Source: Ruegeria sp. PrR005 (GTDB lineage Bacteria; Pseudomonadota; Alphaproteobacteria; Rhodobacterales; Rhodobacteraceae). Taken from it: a stretch of DNA of 64,000 nt. Shown here one piece after another: positions 62,307-64,000 of the stretch (the stretch's first letter is position 1; every line of letters begins with the position of its first letter). A program made the translations under genes and the position numbers. Below the pieces are notes generated by a model. That model was not told the origin of the DNA. It saw only the letters and a program-made list of their open reading frames with translations, and searched no databases. Location: assembly GCF_010500245.1 (NCBI RefSeq), contig NZ_JAAGOX010000054.1:62001-126000 (forward strand), read 5' to 3'.

Positions 62307-62918
62307 ATGACGGCGCAAAAGGATATCAACCCGATCATCAAGCAGGTGCTGGAACTGGGCCCCACCGTGGCCTTCTTCCTGATCTACCTGCGGCTCAGGG
62401 ACGACACGTTCAGCCTGGGCGGGACCGAGTATTCGGGCTTCATCGTCGCCACCCTGCTGTTCATTCCGATCCTGCTGGTGGCCATCGCCGTGCTCTGGGG
62501 ACTGACGGGCAAGCTCAGCCGGATGCAGATATTCACCGCCTTCATGGTGATCTTCTTCGGCGGGCTCACCGCCTGGTTCAATGACGAACGGTTCTTCAAG
62601 ATGAAGACAACGCTGGTCTATGGCGTCTTTGCCATCCTGCTGGGGATCGGCCTGATGCGCGGGCGCTCTTACCTGGCTTATGTGCTGGGCGACGTGCTGC
62701 CGATGCGCGACGAGGGCTGGATGATCCTGACCCGCCGCCTCTGCGCCGCCTTCACCCTGCTGGCCCTGGCCAACGAGGCGGTCTGGCGCACGCTGTCGAC
62801 CGACCTCTGGGTCAAGATCGAGACCTTTGGCTTCCCCATCGCGCTCATGGGGTTCATCATGTTGCAGTTCGGCCTGCTCCAGGAGCATATGATCGACCCG
62901 GAAGAGGGCGAAAACTGA
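62307..62918 (+). CDS. yciB: YciB/IspZ-type septation-associated inner membrane protein
   Basis: 203 residues, about five helices. Family signatures are LELGPTVAFFLIYL, then GGLTAWFNDERFFKMKTTLV and NEAVWRTLSTDLWVKIETFG. It is known in enterics and Shigella as a septation and envelope protein. The start at 62307 is chosen because AAGGGCAG lies upstream; an ATG 12 codons earlier is inside the preceding gene. Confidence 0.9.
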   Translation: MTAQKDINPIIKQVLELGPTVAFFLIYLRLRDDTFSLGGTEYSGFIVATLLFIPILLVAIAVLWGLTGKLSRMQIFTAFMVIFFGGLTAWFNDERFFKMKTTLVYGVFAILLGIGLMRGRSYLAYVLGDVLPMRDEGWMILTRRLCAAFTLLALANEAVWRTLSTDLWVKIETFGFPIALMGFIMLQFGLLQEHMIDPEEGEN

Positions 62919-63035
62919 CATTCAGGCGGGGCCGCTCGCGCCCGTCGCCGAACCACCTGCGACGCCCGGACCTGACATCACTTGATTGTGACGCCGCTGC
63001 CCCTTAGACCAAGTGGTCGAGGAGATCCGGTACCC

Positions 63036-63704
63036 ATGATATCCCTGCCCCACAGTGGTTTTCTGGCCGAAGCATCGCCCCGGCTGCGGCAGATGCTGGC
63101 CGCCCAGGCCAGCGAGGTGCGGCTTGCGCGCGGGGAAGTTCTCTTCGAGCAGGGCGATACCGGCGATGCGCTCTATGCCGTGATCGACGGGGCGATGGAG
63201 GTCTCCATCCTGTCGTTCGACGGGCGCAAGCTGTCGCTCGACCTGCTCGCACCCGGTGCCGTCTTTGGCGAGATCGCCCTGTTCGATCCGGGCACCCGCA
63301 CCGCCACGGTGACCGCCACCGAGCCCGCGCGGCTGCTGCGGGTTCTCAGCGCCGATGTCCTGCGCGAATTGCACGCTCATCCGGAACTGGCCATCGACAT
63401 GATCCGCCTGGCCGGGCAGCGGATGCGCTGGATGGGCCGGCAACTGAAGGAACAGGTGTTCCTGCCGGTTCCCACGCGGGTCGCACGCAAGCTTTTGCAT
63501 CTGGCCCCGCGCCAGGGCGCGCAGACCGGTGCGGTGCGCCTGTCCCAGGCCGAGCTGGCGGAATATGTCGGCGCCACCCGCGAAGCGGTCTCCAAGACAC
63601 TCGCGGTCTGGAAACGTCAGGGCATTGTCGACGTGACCCGTGGCCATGTCTCGATCCGGGATTTTCCGACGCTGGAAACCTTGGCCGATCCCGACCAATT
63701 CTGA
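63036..63704 (+). CDS. Crp/Fnr family transcriptional regulator, cyclic-nucleotide-binding type
   Basis: 222 residues. The cNMP-binding barrel (about 15-120) carries the phosphate cassette FGEIALFDPGTRTATVTA, whose Glu and Arg-Thr are as in cAMP binders. There is no N-terminal cysteine cluster, so it is not an oxygen-sensing FNR. The C-terminal winged helix has LSQAELAEYVGATREAVSKT, with the Arg-Glu-xxx-Lys spacing of CRP's recognition helix (Arg-Glu-xxx-Arg). Together with a perfect TGTGA-N6-TCACA palindrome 16 bases after its stop codon, a CRP-like specificity is likely. Three nucleotide cyclases occur in the same window. Confidence 0.9.
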   Translation: MISLPHSGFLAEASPRLRQMLAAQASEVRLARGEVLFEQGDTGDALYAVIDGAMEVSILSFDGRKLSLDLLAPGAVFGEIALFDPGTRTATVTATEPARLLRVLSADVLRELHAHPELAIDMIRLAGQRMRWMGRQLKEQVFLPVPTRVARKLLHLAPRQGAQTGAVRLSQAELAEYVGATREAVSKTLAVWKRQGIVDVTRGHVSIRDFPTLETLADPDQF

Positions 63705-63719
63705 AAAACCTCTGCCCGG

Positions 63720-63735
63720 TGTGACGTGGATCACA
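63720..63735. promoter_or_regulatory. Perfect CRP-type palindrome
   Basis: TGTGA-CGTGGA-TCACA matches the CRP consensus core at all ten positions. It lies 16 bases after the stop of the Crp/Fnr-family gene and upstream of a terminator-ended segment with no protein gene. Confidence 0.75.
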
Positions 63736-63784
63736 GCACCGACTCACCCCTGGCGGCCAAAGTGTCCGTGGTTACCGTCCTGAG

Positions 63785-63869
63785 GTTGGGGGAGCATCCC
63801 CAGTGTTCCGTCCTAAACCCACCTCTTACCTGACTTGAGCCATGTGCTTCGGCACATGGCTCTTTTTCT
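63785..63869 (+). ncRNA. Candidate small RNA or structured 3' UTR
   Basis: About 85 bases without an ORF. Hairpin TGGGG-GAGCAT-CCCCA lies at 63787-63802, followed by single-stranded, CCUCUU-containing sequence and the TTCG-capped terminator. With the CRP palindrome 50-65 bases upstream it could be a separately transcribed sRNA; alternatively it is the 3' UTR of the regulator gene. TACCGT at 63773 is a weak -10 candidate. Confidence 0.35.
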
Positions 63870-63870
63870 T
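63837..63870 (+). terminator. Intrinsic terminator with TTCG tetraloop
   Basis: GAGCCATGTGC-TTCG-GCACATGGCTC, an 11-bp perfect stem, followed by TTTTTCTT. It is oriented rightward; on the other strand no T-run follows. Confidence 0.95.
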
Positions 63871-63876
63871 TACCTG

Positions 63877-64000
63877 TCACTCGACCGCCGGCGTGTCCTG
63901 GCTGAACAGGTTGATCCAGCCGCCCGCGGCCTGTCGCCGCCAGATCGAGCTGACAAACATCCGTTCCTCCCGGTCGCGGCCCACCCGCCGGAACCGCGCG
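63877..64000 (-). CDS. C-terminal end of an NTF2/SnoaL-like (DUF4440-type) protein
   Basis: The minus-strand frame is open from the window edge to TGA at 63877-63879 and gives 40 residues ending ERMFVSSIWRRQ...GWINLFSQDTPAVE. The W-x-NxFSQDTP ending resembles DUF4440 proteins of the NTF2-like fold. Only the end is visible, so the assignment is tentative. Confidence 0.5.
   Translation of the reverse strand, partial: ARFRRVGRDREERMFVSSIWRRQAAGGWINLFSQDTPAVE

Overview
The window is a GC-rich, densely packed chromosomal segment from an alphaproteobacterium, most probably a marine Rhodobacteraceae of the Ruegeria/Silicibacter type. The grounds are: a 2Fe-2S ferredoxin close to Rhodobacter FdVI, the five-step histidine pathway with HutF plus HutG, FolE2, a SAM-II riboswitch in front of metZ, a GTTC-N7-GTTC LexA box, and codon use rich in G/C at third positions. 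I see no rRNA, tRNA, CRISPR array, insertion sequence or prophage. It reads as core chromosome with a few accessory or decaying patches.

Layout. 1-5.7 kb: an edge-truncated GntR regulator, a HAD nucleotidase, a stand-alone ComEC-like metallo-beta-lactamase-fold protein, a UbiH-type FAD hydroxylase and a class V aminotransferase. 5.8-13.2 kb: the complete histidine utilisation locus. hutI-hutH-hutG-hutU runs leftward with abutting or 4-base overlapping genes, and hutF-hutC runs rightward. A 74-base divergent promoter region holds a perfect 12-bp palindrome that is the likely HutC operator. 13.4-18.6 kb: a class III cyclase/TPR protein, a tandem Lrp pair divergent from ilvC, and a compositionally different RTX-repeat gene with three consecutive palindromes upstream. 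18.7-25.2 kb: an EamA transporter, glmM, folP-folB (FolB carries an extra C-terminal domain), a multicopper oxidase and a cell wall hydrolase. 25.4-34.3 kb: ppdK, glyS, gltS, a small membrane-anchored protein, marC, a decayed FkbM methyltransferase and glyQ. 34.5-45.6 kb: an exported trypsin-fold protein without its catalytic triad, a ThDP enzyme translationally coupled to trkH, folE2, a 2-oxoglutarate oxygenase, metZ with its riboswitch, an alpha/beta hydrolase and a GST. 45.7-55.5 kb: a DUF2726-like protein, a second cyclase/TPR protein, a lipoprotein, an SOS-box-linked remnant of dnaE2, the FdVI-like ferredoxin, a PAS-LuxR regulator, purD, a third cyclase/TPR protein and a DUF1311 protein. 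55.7-64 kb: xseA-GST, an AlkB-like hydroxylase, a YhhN protein, ftsY, EamA, yciB, a Crp/Fnr regulator, a consensus CRP-type palindrome with a possible small RNA or 3' UTR, and the C-terminus of an NTF2-like gene.

Signals that ordinary gene annotation would miss. (1) A family of about ten roughly 55-75-bp intergenic repeats, mostly between converging genes, has a conserved AAATACTCCGGGG core, a variable hairpin whose two arms change together between copies, and a GGGGGCAGCGCCCCC hairpin. (2) Three adenylate/guanylate cyclase-TolB-like-TPR paralogues share the window with a Crp-type regulator and a perfect TGTGA-N6-TCACA site. (3) The SAM-II aptamer is followed by an intrinsic terminator that can compete with the aptamer's 3' strand. 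(4) There are three degenerate or remodelled proteins: a pseudo-protease, an FkbM methyltransferase with two compensating frameshifts, and a dnaE2 remnant that keeps its LexA box.
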